The notes: generated by a model from the letters alone, not told the origin. A stretch of DNA of 64,000 nt from Flavobacterium resistens (GCF_900182645.1 NZ_FXTA01000002.1:992001-1056000); one strand, 5' to 3'. Positions 15,129-23,749 are shown, counted from the first letter of the stretch. Program-made: numbers and translations.

Positions 15129-16430
15129 TTAATTAGCAGTATTTCTTATAACTTCTAATTGAGGCTCTTTTGTTTTTGGGGTTAACTTACTAAAATAGTC
15201 TAGCATTTGGTAAGCATTGTCATAAGTTGTTTTTCCTATATATGATAAAAACATTCGCTCTGTTCCGTGCGCTGTAATATTCATTAATACAGGAGTCGGA
15301 ATTTTTCCGTAGAAATTTGTTGCAAATGAACGACGACAGACATGGGAACTAATCACCTTATATTTTGGGAAAGTTTTTTTGATTGTTGCCATACTGGCTT
15401 TTAATTTTTCGCGTCCTATTGTTGGCTCTGTTAATCCAGCTTCTTCACAAACATCTTTAATATATTCGTTAAATCGAACTAATGATATTTTATAAGGTAA
15501 TCCAGTTTCAATAATTTCAATTGCTTTTGGTAATAATGGAACTGCAACAAGTTTGCCTGTCTTTTGTTGTTTGAGTTCGATTATTTTCATACCGTTTAAT
15601 TCTTTTATGTTTTTTTCGTTAATGTTGAGTAAATCGCCTCCTCGTTGTCCAATTAAACAGCCTAACAAAAGCCATTTTCTAGCATTGATAAGTGATTCTC
15701 TTTTAAGATTAGCCTCTGCTATTAGTTCTTGTTCTTCTTCACTAAGAAATACTATTTCTTCAGGTTCTTTACTTTCCGAAACTCCTTTAATACTTTTTAG
15801 CTGTGTTGAGGTTTCAATATCATTTTTTGATGCATCAATACAAATGGTAGTTATGTTTGCAATATTCTTTCCTACGTAGTTAATAGAATAGCCTTTGTTG
15901 AATAACCAACTTTTATATTTTTCAACGAATTGAAGATTGATGTCCCGAATTATAATGCTTTTATTCTTTAGAGCTTCGGTTTGATACTTTTCGATTGTGT
16001 TTTTGAAAAGTTTTAAATTTTGAACACGACCTTTACTTAATCCAAGTTCTTTTTTTGCGTTTGATTTATAAGGGGCTTCATCAATATATTTTTGAATATA
16101 ATTTGTAAATATATCCAATTCTATAACAGGCGTTTTGTTGTTAAATATGTCGATTTGAGTTTGAAGCCAATCGCCAGTTAATTCAACACCTTTGCTTACA
16201 GCATCATTATGCGATTCATTTATGAAAGTAGCCAGCTTTTCTAATTTCGTTTTTAGAGCTTTTAAATCATCTCTTCCAGTTTTTGGAAGTGCCTTATCTG
16301 TACTCCAATCCTTAGCGTTGATTATTAAACCAGTTTTTCTTTTTAATACAGTTTCTCGATTAATTGAGTAACGAACGTAAATATTTGAGGTTTCGCTTTT
16401 ACTTTGAAGGAGGTATTTAATAGTTGCCAT
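15129..16430 (-). CDS. Tyrosine site-specific integrase
   Basis: 433 residues. The N-terminal arm-binding region (MATIKYLLQSKSETSNIYVR) and core SAM-like domain (about 105-215) are typical of Bacteroidota integrases. The catalytic set is R263 (GQRGGDL), K290 (QQKTGK), H363-x-x-R366 (SHVCRRSF), H388 (TAHGTE) and nucleophile Y397 (LSYIGKT). All are present, so it appears intact. It sits 178 bp inside attR and reads inward, the classic arrangement for tRNA-targeting elements. Confidence 0.95.
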   Translation of the reverse strand: MATIKYLLQSKSETSNIYVRYSINRETVLKRKTGLIINAKDWSTDKALPKTGRDDLKALKTKLEKLATFINESHNDAVSKGVELTGDWLQTQIDIFNNKTPVIELDIFTNYIQKYIDEAPYKSNAKKELGLSKGRVQNLKLFKNTIEKYQTEALKNKSIIIRDINLQFVEKYKSWLFNKGYSINYVGKNIANITTICIDASKNDIETSTQLKSIKGVSESKEPEEIVFLSEEEQELIAEANLKRESLINARKWLLLGCLIGQRGGDLLNINEKNIKELNGMKIIELKQQKTGKLVAVPLLPKAIEIIETGLPYKISLVRFNEYIKDVCEEAGLTEPTIGREKLKASMATIKKTFPKYKVISSHVCRRSFATNFYGKIPTPVLMNITAHGTERMFLSYIGKTTYDNAYQMLDYFSKLTPKTKEPQLEVIRNTAN

Positions 16431-16474
16431 TCATATGATTTTGAAGAAATCAAATATAGAGCAAAAAAGATAGC

Positions 16475-16492
16475 TAGTCAACAATTAGTCAA
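16475..16492 (+). other. attR inner arm repeats (2 x TAGTCAA)
   Basis: TAGTCAA at 16475-16481 and 16486-16492, 11 bp apart, matching the pair inside attL. They lie between the integrase start and the attR core. Confidence 0.6.
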
Positions 16493-16608
16493 CCAAAAGT
16501 AAATTTATATGAATTTAGTCGTTTTTAAGTAAATCATAATCTCTATAAACTCTTTGTTTGTTAGTATTTTTGGAAATATAGAAATTTAGTTAAATACATG
16601 GGTTCTGT

Positions 16609-16625
16609 CCCCTCCGGGGTCACTA
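16609..16625 (+). other. attR core
   Basis: An identical copy of CCCCTCCGGGGTCACTA from the tRNA 3' end. The upstream GGGTTC (16600-16605) also matches the tRNA T arm. Confidence 0.9.
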
Positions 16626-16634
16626 TAAATTTTG

Positions 16635-16668
16635 AAAGCCTGAGAATTTAAATTCTCAGGCTTTTTTT
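16635..16668 (+). terminator. Strong terminator just outside attR
   Basis: A perfect 30-bp palindrome (AAAGCCTGAGAATTT and its complement, 16635-16664) followed by a T run. It was probably the tRNA terminator before the element inserted. The rest of 16431-16921 holds the arm repeats, attR and the attC-like dyad at 16803-16914, and no gene. Confidence 0.85.
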
Positions 16669-16802
16669 ATGGTTCGAAATCCGTCGTGGATCTGTTAAGT
16701 TTCACGATTCTCTTTGAGATTCTACAGCTAAGGTTTGGAAAATTTTCATTCGGACTTAAACTGCAATATTTCATTTTTACAAATTGCTAACTGATATGAA
16801 AG

Positions 16803-16914
16803 TAGCTGGTAACGTTTTGATTTTCACAACACAACATTGTCGATAAACATTGAACTCGCGACGAAGCTTCGGGTTTACACGCAATTCCTACTAACGCAAA
16901 ATGAGTGTTAGTAG
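16803..16914. repeat. attC-like inverted-repeat segment downstream of the acyltransferase
   Basis: The outer ends GGTAACGTTTTG (about 16803-16817) and CAAAATGAGTGTTAG (about 16898-16912) are complementary with a small insert. An 8-bp dyad CTACTAAC (16888-16895) / GTTAGTAG (16907-16914) lies at the right side. Size (about 110 bp) and the TAAC/GTTA ends resemble integron attC sites, but the consensus RYYYAAC/GTTRRRY is not exact. Confidence 0.35.
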
Positions 16915-16921
16915 AAGTAAA

Positions 16922-18013
16922 TTATCTTTTTCTAATATATTTACCATATTCAATACTTTTTAGCTCAATTATTTTGTGTAAAGAATAAGATATTAGAAAA
17001 ATTGTTATATATGTAAATGCAATTTTCACAAAGTTATTTAAGTGAGGCAAACTTGTTCCCGGATTATAGAAATTCAGCAAGTCATTTAGATAAGGTTGAT
17101 GAATTAAATATACACTGTAACTGATAAGTCCGATATGAGATAACAACTTGAATATTCTTTTATTGACGGCGAATTTGTCTACAAAATTACCATACAAAAT
17201 CACCTCCATTAACGCTAAGCAAGATAGTGTTGCTGGGATAAGAATAAAAGAACTTGTAAAATGGAATAATTTAAAGACAAAGAATAGAATATAAAATAGC
17301 GAAAACCATATAAACGGTTTTTTAAAAACTCTTTTGTTCTGATAATATCTGTCAGCTAAAAATGCTCCTGTTGCCCACGTGAACCAAAAATTTAAAACAA
17401 AAGTGCCAAATGATAATGTATGTATATTGTATAGATTTGCTATAATACAAAACAAAATTGTAGTCAGCAATAATAGAATTGTTGTTTTTTTTGAACCAAG
17501 ATAGTTTATTAAAACAATATAAATTGGATATATTAAGTATAATTGTACCTCAAGGGCGATACTCCAAAAGCTAGGATTTAATGAAAAAAAAGTCTTGTCG
17601 CTTAAATTATGGATTAAAAATACGTGAGAGAAAAAATCAATTAGTCCTGATTGAGACAAATCGATACTTTTGATAAAGAAAAATAATAAAACTATGAAAT
17701 AAGGTGGGTATATTCGCCAAAATCGTTTACTAAAAAAGGCATTCCATTTAAATTCATTTTGAGTTTGTAAGTAAATAAAATGAATTAAAAATCCACTTAT
17801 TACTAAAAATAATTCGACTCCTATCCAACCTTGTCCGATTGGATTAAAATTAAGAAAAGCAGTTTTTGTATTATTAATTATAAGAATTCCATCGTCTGAG
17901 TAAGTTTTGGCTTCATAATTTGGATATAGGCATAATAAAGTATGATATGATAATACTAATAAGATGGCAAGACCTCTTATTGCATCAACTCTATCAAGAT
18001 ATTTTTTCGTCAT
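16922..18013 (-). CDS. Acyltransferase family 3 (OafA/YrhL-like) membrane protein
   Basis: 363 residues with about ten hydrophobic segments. The N-terminal RVDAIRGLAILLVLSYHTL carries the R-G-x-A...H pattern of AT3-type O-acyltransferases. GWIGVELFLVISGFLI is the second family motif. These enzymes acetylate surface polysaccharides or other envelope glycans. There is no SGNH domain attached. It lies alone in an accessory segment outside the tRNA element, with attC-like repeats on both sides, and no other polysaccharide gene is nearby. Cassette-borne envelope modification is the likely story. Confidence 0.88.
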   Translation of the reverse strand: MTKKYLDRVDAIRGLAILLVLSYHTLLCLYPNYEAKTYSDDGILIINNTKTAFLNFNPIGQGWIGVELFLVISGFLIHFIYLQTQNEFKWNAFFSKRFWRIYPPYFIVLLFFFIKSIDLSQSGLIDFFSHVFLIHNLSDKTFFSLNPSFWSIALEVQLYLIYPIYIVLINYLGSKKTTILLLLTTILFCIIANLYNIHTLSFGTFVLNFWFTWATGAFLADRYYQNKRVFKKPFIWFSLFYILFFVFKLFHFTSSFILIPATLSCLALMEVILYGNFVDKFAVNKRIFKLLSHIGLISYSVYLIHQPYLNDLLNFYNPGTSLPHLNNFVKIAFTYITIFLISYSLHKIIELKSIEYGKYIRKR

Positions 18014-18033
18014 TTATTTGATTTTTATTATTT

Positions 18034-18163
18034 CTACTAACGTTCTGGTGTTATAGCGAGTTTGACATTAAACTAAGTGATTCTTCGGATTGGTTATTTC
18101 ATTCTAAATAGAACCATTTTCCCTTAAGTTAATTGCCCAAATTGCTTGTAGTGAGCGTTAGCC
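18034..18163. repeat. attC-like inverted-repeat segment between two accessory genes
   Basis: The ends CTAACG (18037-18042) and CGTTAG (18156-18161) are inverted, about 130 bp apart, in the gap between the acyltransferase and the next gene. CTACTAACG here repeats the one at 16888. CGTTCTGGT beside it recurs at 18670-18678 before the next gene. The pattern suggests gene cassettes separated by attC-like sites. Confidence 0.35.
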
Positions 18164-18189
18164 GTTGTTTTAATTTTCTTGTTCTGTTT

Positions 18190-18660
18190 TTAATTCAGTT
18201 TTTTTTTTAACTTTTTCAAAGTAATGATTGGCTTAAATAATACTTTTTCACAAGCGTAACAATTTTTAATTCTGTATTGTTCAAAATCACCAAACTTTGT
18301 TTTATAAAATTTGTATCCACTTTTTTCAATTTCAAATTCCGCATAACAGTATCCAATTGGCAAATCTAGTGGAGTATGAAACCAATCTATTCTTGATTTT
18401 TCATAAAACTTAAAGTTTCCATTTGTGTCAGTTTTAACACTTTCAGTTCTTAAATCTCTTGATTCATTCGAGCCAATCTTCTCATTTATATAATATTCTT
18501 TTTCAATTCTGTAAACAGTTGCATTTATAACAGGATTATTACTTTCGTCCATTACCTTTCCTTCAACATTTGCCTCATAGATTACTTTCTGGGGATGAAT
18601 GAAAATTCCAATTATTAAAATTAGAAAGATTAAAAAGAAAATTTTGGTTGATTTTTTCAT
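18190..18660 (-). CDS. Small carboxypeptidase-regulatory-like (CarbopepD_reg) protein
   Basis: 156 residues. The N-terminus MKKSTKIFFLIFLILIIGIFIHP is one TM or uncleaved signal helix. EANVEGKVMDESNNPVINATV followed by TDTNGNFKF matches the beta-sandwich carboxypeptidase-regulatory-like domain, common in surface proteins of Bacteroidota. It is stand-alone with no porin attached. It lies in the cassette-like segment beside the acyltransferase. Function unknown. Confidence 0.65.
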   Translation of the reverse strand: MKKSTKIFFLIFLILIIGIFIHPQKVIYEANVEGKVMDESNNPVINATVYRIEKEYYINEKIGSNESRDLRTESVKTDTNGNFKFYEKSRIDWFHTPLDLPIGYCYAEFEIEKSGYKFYKTKFGDFEQYRIKNCYACEKVLFKPIITLKKLKKKLN

Positions 18661-18998
18661 TTTTCTTGCCGTTCTGGTAAAATAAAAGCTTACTGGTATA
18701 TATTTCTAACGATTTTAGACTTATCCACATCTAAATTACGTCGTCATATCTGAAAAATGTAGATCTTTATTTGTATTCAAAAATAGAATTTTTATCTCAT
18801 AAACTATCAAAAGCACTTTTATTTATTGAATACTATTAGTGCTAGCATGAGTGTGAATTTTGTTGGTCTTGATATATAGATGAATTGGTGGTAACACAAC
18901 TCCAACCAATAATTATTATTAGCCTCATATAACAAAATTAGCCATCATTCAAAATCTTTAAATCGTGTAATAAGTGGTATGAATTCTCTGCCGTAATG

Positions 18999-19010
18999 GT
19001 CACTATAAAA
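18999..19010 (+). other. Possible second att remnant (GGTCACTATAAA)
   Basis: These 12 bases match the attR core plus its right flank (16618-16629) exactly, and like it are followed directly by a strong terminator. This suggests 16.6-19.0 kb is an older insertion next to the same tRNA end, or a decayed duplicate of it. The rest of the gap 18661-19105 holds no gene that I can see. Confidence 0.35.
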
Positions 19011-19048
19011 AAGCGCAAGTCTTATTCTTAAGGCTTGCGCTTTTTTAT
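19007..19048 (+). terminator. Strong terminator, possibly the original tRNA terminator
   Basis: AAAAAAGCGCAAG (19007-19019) pairs with CTTGCGCTTTTTT (19034-19046). The inner stem continues through AGTCTTA / TAAGGCT with one wobble pair. It also faces the minus-strand gene ending at 19106. Confidence 0.85.
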
Positions 19049-19105
19049 TCTGCAATTGTCCAATATCTATAAGACAATTTTATGGATAAAGAAATAACTG
19101 TTTAA

Positions 19106-19297
19106 TTACTTCTCGGTTTTCTTCTTATAATTCTTAATCAGTACAAAAACCGAAAATAAAAAGACAACAATATAAATAACCGCCAAAGCTGGTTTCTCAA
19201 ATTTTAGCGTTTCAAAGTCGAATTGTTTAAATAATACTACGCCTAAAATGATTGCGATAGTCGAAAAAGTAAATCGTAATGCGCTTTTATTTTCCAT
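19106..19297 (-). CDS. Small two-TM membrane protein
   Basis: 63 residues: MENKSALRFTFSTIAIILGVVL, a short polar loop, then LAVIYIVVFLFSVFVLIKNYKKKTEK. Two hydrophobic helices with a basic C-terminus. No family recognised. The length and even codon pattern make it a likely real gene, but it is short. Confidence 0.55.
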   Translation of the reverse strand: MENKSALRFTFSTIAIILGVVLFKQFDFETLKFEKPALAVIYIVVFLFSVFVLIKNYKKKTEK

Positions 19298-19429
19298 ATT
19301 TATGTTTGATTATGATTAGTAATTCTTTTCTGGTTATAAAGCTAATATAATGAAATATTTTAATTCCGATTTCATATTTTAGCAAAGTAGAGGGCAACAA
19401 GTTCTTCTATCCCAAATCAAATTTAAAAT

Positions 19430-20224
19430 ATGTTTGTTTTCTTCTTTATCGGGATTTTGATTGCTTTAGTATTGATGGTAATTGTATTCAGAATTATTGA
19501 ACCCATTTATCTGTTGATGTTCAATAAGCCATTATTTTTATTTTGGTACCCAATTTTAAAACAAATTGATCCGAGAGATAAGACCATTTTAGGGCGTGAA
19601 TTTCCGTATTATTTTAATTTATCGGATAAAAAGAAAAGATATTTTGAACATCGGGTAGGGAGTTTTATTGATCATTACAATTTTGAAGGAAAAGAAATTG
19701 AAGTCACTCAGGAGATGAAATTAATCATTGCCGGAACTTATGTAATGTTGACTTTCGGAATGCGAAATTACCTGCTTGAACTATTTGAAAATATTATAAT
19801 TTACCCAAAAGCTTATTATTCGACAATTAATCAGGCGTATCACAAAGGGGAATATAATCCACGAATGAAAGCGGTTGTTTTTTCATGGGAAGATTTTCAG
19901 AGCGGACACAAAACACAGGATAATATTAATCTTGGATTACATGAATTTACGCATGTCCTTCATTTTTATTCCAGAAAAAGCTCAGATCCTGGAGCTGTGA
20001 TTTTCTATGATGAATTTACCGAAATCGAAAAGTATTTTGATGACGAATATTTAACGAATAAGCTTAAAGAAAGAAATTATTTTAGAGATTACGCTTATAC
20101 CAATAAATTTGAGTTTTTGGCTGTAATTTTAGAGCATTTTTTTGAAACGCCTGAAATTTTTAAAAAAGAATTTCCAGAGTTGTTTGAGCGTGTCAAACTA
20201 ATGATCAATTATAACGAATTGTAG
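19430..20224 (+). CDS. MtfA-like zinc-dependent peptidase, membrane-anchored
   Basis: 264 residues. An N-terminal hydrophobic segment (1-32) is followed by a soluble domain with HEFTH (171-175) in GLHEFTHVLHFY, and a distal glutamate in EFLAVILEHFFETPE. This is the HExxH plus downstream E arrangement of the MtfA (Mlc titration factor) gluzincin-type peptidases. Classic MtfA lacks the TM anchor, which is common in Bacteroidota versions. It ends 7 bp before the convergent gene at 20232. Confidence 0.85.
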   Translation: MFVFFFIGILIALVLMVIVFRIIEPIYLLMFNKPLFLFWYPILKQIDPRDKTILGREFPYYFNLSDKKKRYFEHRVGSFIDHYNFEGKEIEVTQEMKLIIAGTYVMLTFGMRNYLLELFENIIIYPKAYYSTINQAYHKGEYNPRMKAVVFSWEDFQSGHKTQDNINLGLHEFTHVLHFYSRKSSDPGAVIFYDEFTEIEKYFDDEYLTNKLKERNYFRDYAYTNKFEFLAVILEHFFETPEIFKKEFPELFERVKLMINYNEL

Positions 20225-20231
20225 AGGCTGA

Positions 20232-20978
20232 TTATTCTTCCAATATTTTTTCGGTATCTACAGCATTGTTTTCCTGATATAATTTTTGGCCAATTTTTCC
20301 CGTATCACCAAGGGCGCGACCTTTTATCAGCCAGGCAAATCCAAAGGCAAAAAGAGCAATAGTTTCGAAAACCAAAGTGGAATATGTAAACAACTTAAAT
20401 TTTTCTGAAATGGGCACCAGAATTAATGAAGCCAAAATGATATAGCCGCAAAATTTATAAATGTTATTTTCATTTAAGATGCTTTTTGGAGTTCTGGTTT
20501 CGTCTGTCTGACCAATCGTAAAAACATTAATAGCGAGTAAAGCCAATATTAAAAAGAAAACTCCGGCAAAGCTATAATGAAGCCATCCCAGCCAAATTTT
20601 TGTTGACGGAATAAAGGTGTATATTTTTTGTGAAAAATCAGCTGGATTTGTGGGAACTAAGGCCACACCGATTGCCATGATTCCGGCAATATTGGTTAGC
20701 AAATTATCATTTTTCCAGACAGAAGTATTTCCGTGGCCTTTGTACCGAATTAAAAACAAACCGACAGCAGATAAAGTTCCAGTAAAAATTTCTCTTAGAT
20801 TAGTATAATAATAATCGCTGATCGAAGGCTGAATCTGAGTCTGAAAAAAAGAAATTAGAGAAAAACCAACTAAAAGAATAGGCAGACTTATTCCTAAATA
20901 CCCAATCGCACGTCTGATTCTTCGATAAGTAAAAATATCAAAGCTTTCAATTTTAACTTCTTTGTTATTTATCTTCAT
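20232..20978 (-). CDS. Multi-pass membrane protein of unknown function
   Basis: 248 residues with about six hydrophobic segments (IGYLGISLPILLVGFSLISFF, GTLSAVGLFLI, NIAGIMAIGVALVP, WLHYSFAGVFFLILALLAI, FCGYIILASLILVPIS, LVFETIALFAFGFAWLI). The pattern ISDYYYTNLREIFTGTLSAVG is the clearest landmark. It may belong to the DUF998/Frag1-like group, but I am not certain. There is no obvious catalytic site. Confidence 0.6.
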   Translation of the reverse strand: MKINNKEVKIESFDIFTYRRIRRAIGYLGISLPILLVGFSLISFFQTQIQPSISDYYYTNLREIFTGTLSAVGLFLIRYKGHGNTSVWKNDNLLTNIAGIMAIGVALVPTNPADFSQKIYTFIPSTKIWLGWLHYSFAGVFFLILALLAINVFTIGQTDETRTPKSILNENNIYKFCGYIILASLILVPISEKFKLFTYSTLVFETIALFAFGFAWLIKGRALGDTGKIGQKLYQENNAVDTEKILEE

Positions 20979-21054
20979 AACGATTTCATTTATGCAATGA
21001 TAAAGTTATGAGAATATTTTGTAACTATTTGAAAATTAGTATTTGGTGTTGTTT

Positions 21055-21519
21055 TTATTTCTTCGAAAAAATATTCTCTACAACCCAAGCCGGGCCAATT
21101 AATAAAAACTGAAGATCTTTTAAGAAAGAAGGTTTTTTGCCTTCAATATTGTGTCCGTAAAATTGCCCAATCCAAGCGATTACAAAAACACCAATGGAGA
21201 ACATCCACAAAGGCACAAACTGACTGATATAATAATTTGCAATTAAACAAATTCCAGAAAAAATGGCAATTTTAACCGCCATTGCAATCGATAATCGAAT
21301 GTAAAAGACAAGAACAAAAAGTAAAACTACAAAAGCCCAGTTTTCAATAATTGGCGCATTCAGTTTTAAAGTATTAGCGATAATTCCGCTCGGAATACTC
21401 ATTAATAAACCAACAATCGAAAAGAAAATTGCGGGAACGCAAATGTAATGTATCGCCTTGTTTTTAGGGTTTTGATGACTTACGGCATATTCAGCAAACC
21501 ATTGATCTAATGTTCTCAT
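21055..21519 (-). CDS. Mpo1/DUF962-family membrane protein
   Basis: 154 residues. HQNPKNKAIHYICVP near the N-terminus and IGQFYGHNIEGKKPSFL near the C-terminus are the two histidine-containing family motifs. Hydrophobic helices lie between them. The yeast member Mpo1 is an iron(II) dioxygenase acting on 2-hydroxy fatty acids in the membrane. The bacterial role is not known to me. The gene stands alone. Confidence 0.85.
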   Translation of the reverse strand: MRTLDQWFAEYAVSHQNPKNKAIHYICVPAIFFSIVGLLMSIPSGIIANTLKLNAPIIENWAFVVLLFVLVFYIRLSIAMAVKIAIFSGICLIANYYISQFVPLWMFSIGVFVIAWIGQFYGHNIEGKKPSFLKDLQFLLIGPAWVVENIFSKK

Positions 21520-21620
21520 TTTTTGTGGTTTTAATAGTTAGGTTACTGTAAATCTAATGAAAAATCTTTTTAGTTATTACGGAATAAAATTTCTCCCGCA
21601 GATTATGCCGATTTATTTTT

Positions 21621-22901
21621 TTAGATTTTTTGAGCCACATTATATTCAAAAACATTATCCCAAAGTTCATCAATCGTGACAAGTGCTTCTTTAACTGGAA
21701 TAACGTGCCATTTTCCATTATTTTCAATGCCAAGACCAATGCTTTTTAATTTTAATAAAGCATCATTGACATCAAAATCCAAATCGGTTTTTAATTGGAT
21801 TTTAAACCAGGATTCGATTTTAGAATCGAGTTCTTCTGCACTTAATTGCTTGTCACTTTTATGTAAAAATGAATAAGCCAAAATCGTTTCTTTCATTACT
21901 TCTTCTTCAGACGAATTCAAAAGCGAATAAAATGCGCCACTGTTATTTCCGAGATTCTTGAAATACAAACTATCAGAAAGCATTTTAGAATATCGGATTT
22001 TTTTGTTTATGAAATTATTGTATTGGCGGAAACAATAGGCAGACAAAATTCCTAAAGCAATTAATCCCTGATTTAGTGAGGTTTTGCTGTTTAATAAGTC
22101 AATAGTTTCGCCCGTTTCATAGGCATTATACATGTTTATTAAAGCCGGAATAACTTTAGCACTTAATAACGAAATTCCACCAAAAATCCCCGGAACCCAA
22201 AGTAGCATTTTGTCTTTGACAGACATTTTCGGAATTGCATTTGGGAAAATCGTTTCAAGATCGTTTTTCGGAACACGCTTAAAGATTTTCAGTGCAATTG
22301 AACCCGGATCAATTGGCATTTTGCCTAATTTGACTTTCTTTTTATTTAGAAAATCTTCATCGCTGTAGTTTAAATAAACTAAAACACGATCATAATATTC
22401 AATTTCGATTTCTTTTTTCCAGAAAAAATATTTTTTGACTTTTTCTTTTGCTTTATGATGTCCGCGCGCGTAGAGTTCAAAATCTTTGAAAGCATTAAAA
22501 TCAATAGAAAGATTTAACCCGATCAAATCCGAATCGTTGAAAGCCTCATCTAATGCTTTTTGGTCGATTCTGTAGTAATTTCCACGTTCTAAAACAGTAA
22601 GAAGTGTTTCTTTGAAAACAGAAAAGTCACTTTTACCAATAAATTGTTTGCGTTCTTTTTTGCTCAAATCGGGATCAAATAAAGCGTAATTCTGCTTTAA
22701 ATTCCTGTTCAGATTAAAAGATTCGTAATGATAGTAATGCTCAATTATATCAAACAATTTCTTAAAGTCAGCTATTTTTTCCTGATCTTCAGAGAAAGCA
22801 TTCATTTGCTGCTCTAATAAGAATTCTTTGTTGAACGGAATATAATGTTCTAGGATCATGTCGATTTTTGGGCTTTTATGCGTGGCGTTTAAAGAACGCA
22901 A
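21621..22901 (-). CDS. DUF3754 (TMEM143-like) protein
   Basis: 426 residues. The N-terminal soluble part (EHYIPFNKEFLLEQQMNAFSEDQ, DFKKLFDIIEHYYHYESF) is followed by an alpha/beta region with EIEYYDRVLVYLNY and by GSIALKIFKRVPKNDLETIFP. Two hydrophobic segments follow near 235-260 and 285-300. A second frame at 21554-21739 overlaps its 3' end and is a shadow. The family appears in bacteria and as human TMEM143. Function unknown. Confidence 0.75.
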   Translation of the reverse strand: MRSLNATHKSPKIDMILEHYIPFNKEFLLEQQMNAFSEDQEKIADFKKLFDIIEHYYHYESFNLNRNLKQNYALFDPDLSKKERKQFIGKSDFSVFKETLLTVLERGNYYRIDQKALDEAFNDSDLIGLNLSIDFNAFKDFELYARGHHKAKEKVKKYFFWKKEIEIEYYDRVLVYLNYSDEDFLNKKKVKLGKMPIDPGSIALKIFKRVPKNDLETIFPNAIPKMSVKDKMLLWVPGIFGGISLLSAKVIPALINMYNAYETGETIDLLNSKTSLNQGLIALGILSAYCFRQYNNFINKKIRYSKMLSDSLYFKNLGNNSGAFYSLLNSSEEEVMKETILAYSFLHKSDKQLSAEELDSKIESWFKIQLKTDLDFDVNDALLKLKSIGLGIENNGKWHVIPVKEALVTIDELWDNVFEYNVAQKI

Positions 22902-23006
22902 AAATACTGCCTGAAATTCGATTTCGAAAAAGTTTTTTTGGTTAGTAACAGTATTTTAACTTCAAATTTTAAGTTTTACTGATTTCGCAGAAATTCTAAA
23001 AATAAA

Positions 23007-23052
23007 AAAGTGAGATTTCGAAATCGGTTCCAGCGATTTCAAATCCCACTTT
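23007..23052. terminator. Long imperfect hairpin in a 629-bp non-coding stretch
   Basis: AAAGTGAGATTTCGAAATCG pairs with CGATTTC-AAATCCCACTTT with one mismatch and a short bulge. It is terminator-like in form but has no gene immediately upstream on either strand. The rest of 22902-23530 is AT-rich and I see no supported gene in it. Confidence 0.4.
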
Positions 23053-23530
23053 GTTTCAAAAAAAAGTGACAAAATTTACCCCCACCTTCCTTGCGGAAAA
23101 TGTATTTTAATTCTTATAGCATTAAAAATTATTCATCACAATTTTAACAATAAATAAAATAATGGCTATAGGTATTTATACCTGTTTTAGTGAATGTATG
23201 CGAATTATTAGTCTGTAAATAGATTTTGCCTTCAGATCCAAATAAAAAAATAAATTCCGTTGCATTAGCTTCGGGATTTGGTCTTAAATAACCATTGATT
23301 TCTATCTTTAAATTAGAAAATAGAATTCTTAAAAGGAAATTATGTATTTGGAGGATAAAATGGCTGTTTATAGTAGAAAGGAAGAGTAATCGTGTTTTAT
23401 AGCTAAAAATATACTGAATATTGTTTTCTGTTCAAAATCAATTTCTTCATAATAAAAAGTAGGAGAATTTACTTAAATAAAAATTTCAATTCTGAAAGTT
23501 TTTATTTAACTTTAAATTACTCAAATCTAG

Positions 23531-23749
23531 ATGGTTATGGTAGTGGAAGTTTTTAAAACAAATGTTCAGAAAGAGGCAGATAAAAATTATGTTATTGCTG
23601 TTATTCAGACTCAGTTTCCAGATTACAAAATCAATTTTGATCTCGAAGACTGTGATAAGATATTAAGGGTTGAAGGTGTTGATCTTGAATGTGATAATAT
23701 AATTGATTATGTACATTGTTTGGGGTATACTTGTGTGAGGTTGGAATAG
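23531..23749 (+). CDS. Small protein, possible HMA-like ferredoxin fold without the CxxC
   Basis: 72 residues: FKTNVQKEADKNYVIAVIQTQFPDYKINFDLEDCDKILRVEGVDLE. The beta-alpha-beta-beta spacing resembles small heavy-metal-associated domains, but there is no metal-binding CxxC. The first ATG (23531) is used; 23537 is an alternative. It lies 60 bp before the sulP gene on the same strand, with a separate promoter between them. Confidence 0.5.
   Translation: MVMVVEVFKTNVQKEADKNYVIAVIQTQFPDYKINFDLEDCDKILRVEGVDLECDNIIDYVHCLGYTCVRLE

Larger units (their letters stand above)
3247..16625. mobile_element. Integrated element in tRNA-Arg (about 13.4 kb, tyrosine integrase)
   Basis: The element is bounded by the 17-bp direct repeat CCCCTCCGGGGTCACTA, at 3247-3263 (the tRNA 3' end) and 16609-16625. 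The repeat extends to 26 bp with three mismatches if GGGTTCnnn upstream is included. An integrase gene points inward from just inside the right end (15129-16430, minus). From right to left the genes are integrase, unknown, excisionase-like HTH, RepA-like helicase, DUF6371/Toprim-like primase, SAM-like protein, XRE regulator, secreted protein, KAP NTPase, HD-GHKL ATPase and TM coiled-coil protein. No relaxase, coupling protein, capsid, portal or terminase gene is visible. It is therefore best described as a satellite-like or cryptic replicating integrative element with cargo near attL. Confidence 0.9.

Noticed and set aside
21554..21739. 61-residue ORF on the minus strand
   Set aside because: Overlaps the 3' end of the DUF3754 gene in another frame and looks like a shadow.
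22902..23530. Short gene in the 629-bp gap
   Set aside because: No ORF with a plausible start, length and codon pattern was found, so the gap is reported as non-coding.
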